NCBI RefSeq assembly: GCF_900129075.1
Contig: NZ_FQVH01000001.1
Location: forward strand, 182,604 to 246,603
Direction of reading: 5' to 3'
Length of the DNA: 64,000 nucleotides
Source: Caldanaerobius fijiensis DSM 17918
GTDB taxonomy: Bacteria > Bacillota > Thermoanaerobacteria > Thermoanaerobacterales > Caldanaerobiaceae
The translations under genes and the position numbers were made by a program. The notes under the pieces are model-generated. The model was not told the DNA's origin. It worked only from the letters and a program-made list of their open reading frames with translations, and ran no database searches. How positions within the stretch are numbered: position 1 is the first letter of the stretch; each line of letters opens with the position of its first letter. This document shows positions 63,483 to 64,000 of the stretch, piece by piece.

Positions 63483-64000
63483 ATGATGCAAAACTTACCA
63501 AGCGAAATGTTTGGCTCTTATGTTTTCAACGATTCAGTTATGAGAGAACGGCTTCCAAAGGCCACATACAAGGCATTGAGAAAAACTATCGACGAAGGGC
63601 TTCCTCTTGATCCACAGGTGGCAGAAGTGGTCGCCAATGCTATGAAAGATTGGGCGATAGAAAAAGGCGCTACTCATTTTACCCACTGGTTTCAACCGCT
63701 GACAGGTATAACAGCTGAAAAGCATGATTCTTTCATATCTCCCACCTCTGACGGCAGGGTTATTATGGAGTTTTCCGGCAAGGAATTGATAAAAGGTGAA
63801 CCCGATGCATCCTCCTTTCCATCTGGCGGTCTCAGAGCTACATTTGAGGCAAGGGGATATACCGCATGGGATTGCACGTCGCCGGCTTTTGTAAAAGATA
63901 ATACACTGTATATTCCTACGGCCTTTTGTTCTTATACCGGTGAAGCTCTGGACCTTAAAACTCCTCTGCTGAGGTCAATGGAGGCACTTTCAAAACAGGC
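63483..64000 (+). CDS. glnN: Glutamine synthetase type III, N-terminal part (cut by window edge)
   Basis: 172 codons are visible, running off the right edge without a stop. The start [23 protein letters not shown], then [22 protein letters not shown] and [20 protein letters not shown] are diagnostic of the large hexameric-dimer class III enzymes (GlnN), not GlnA. It assimilates ammonia into glutamine. AAGGAGAGG precedes the ATG at 63483. Transcription should depend on the attenuator in its leader. Confidence 0.95.
   Translation, partial: MMQNLPSEMFGSYVFNDSVMRERLPKATYKALRKTIDEGLPLDPQVAEVVANAMKDWAIEKGATHFTHWFQPLTGITAEKHDSFISPTSDGRVIMEFSGKELIKGEPDASSFPSGGLRATFEARGYTAWDCTSPAFVKDNTLYIPTAFCSYTGEALDLKTPLLRSMEALSKQ

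Overview
The window comes from a low-GC, Gram-positive, endospore-forming anaerobe-like Firmicute. The gene repertoire (spoIIGA-sigE-sigG, spoVD, SspI-type spore protein, YlmC/YmxH and YhcN/YlaJ proteins, T-box, PASTA-domain PBP, class III glutamine synthetase) and the style of the proteins point to Clostridia, probably a thermophilic Thermoanaerobacterales relative. The genus assignment is inference.

Layout. 1-6.1 kb: phosphate regulon on the minus strand (nrdR, phoP, phoR, then pstC-pstA-pstB-phoU behind a four-repeat PhoP box), with no pstS. 6.1-9.1 kb: sporulation block spoIIGA-sigE-sigG-ylmC. 9.1-23.8 kb: division and cell wall (dcw) cluster on the minus strand, mraZ to ftsZ, starting at a MraZ-box promoter; murG, murB and murC are not in it. 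23.9-37.2 kb: mixed housekeeping genes: an M16 peptidase pair, an AAA ATPase, an MFS carrier, NADP-isocitrate dehydrogenase, PAP2, an M48 protease, YhcN, YchF, a cupin, GDPD and a PHP hydrolase.

37.2-40.3 kb: a decayed mobile region. A large serine recombinase gene, broken by an in-frame TAA, runs into the 3' two thirds of a tRNA-Ala(CGC) gene. Remnants of two further transposases follow, and then a complete, divergent tRNA-Ala(CGC) with its own promoter and terminator. 40.3-46.4 kb: small genes, lgt-ssrA(tmRNA)-smpB packed together, then a hydantoinase-A / histone-deacetylase-like / ogt operon. 46.4-49.4 kb: a Zur-like regulator with the znuACB zinc importer behind an operator-like palindrome. 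49.4-58.2 kb: amidohydrolase, tex, a tartrate/malate dehydrogenase family gene, sspI, a 22-residue repeat protein, an ArsR regulator with a four-domain CoA-disulfide-reductase/rhodanese/TusA/DsrE fusion, and a DUF503 gene. 58.4-60.6 kb: pheA-aroF aromatic amino acid operon under a Phe-type T-box. 60.6-61.1 kb: a MITE-like deleted IS30 element and a dispersed repeat. 61.2-63.2 kb: polyprenyl diphosphate synthase and a YtpB-like terpene synthase, convergent. 63.3-64 kb: glnN (cut by the window edge) behind a terminator that overlaps an ANTAR-like hexaloop hairpin.

How the genes work together: most of the window is chromosomal core for phosphate sensing, septation, peptidoglycan precursor synthesis and the switch into sporulation. 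Regulation is readable from the DNA at many points (Pho box, MraZ box, zinc operator, ArsR-type operator, T-box, attenuators, an RBS-masking hairpin at sigG). The most unusual structure is the tRNA-Ala locus, where an integrating element appears to have destroyed one tRNA-Ala(CGC) and a divergent tRNA of the same anticodon sits at the far side of the mobile region.
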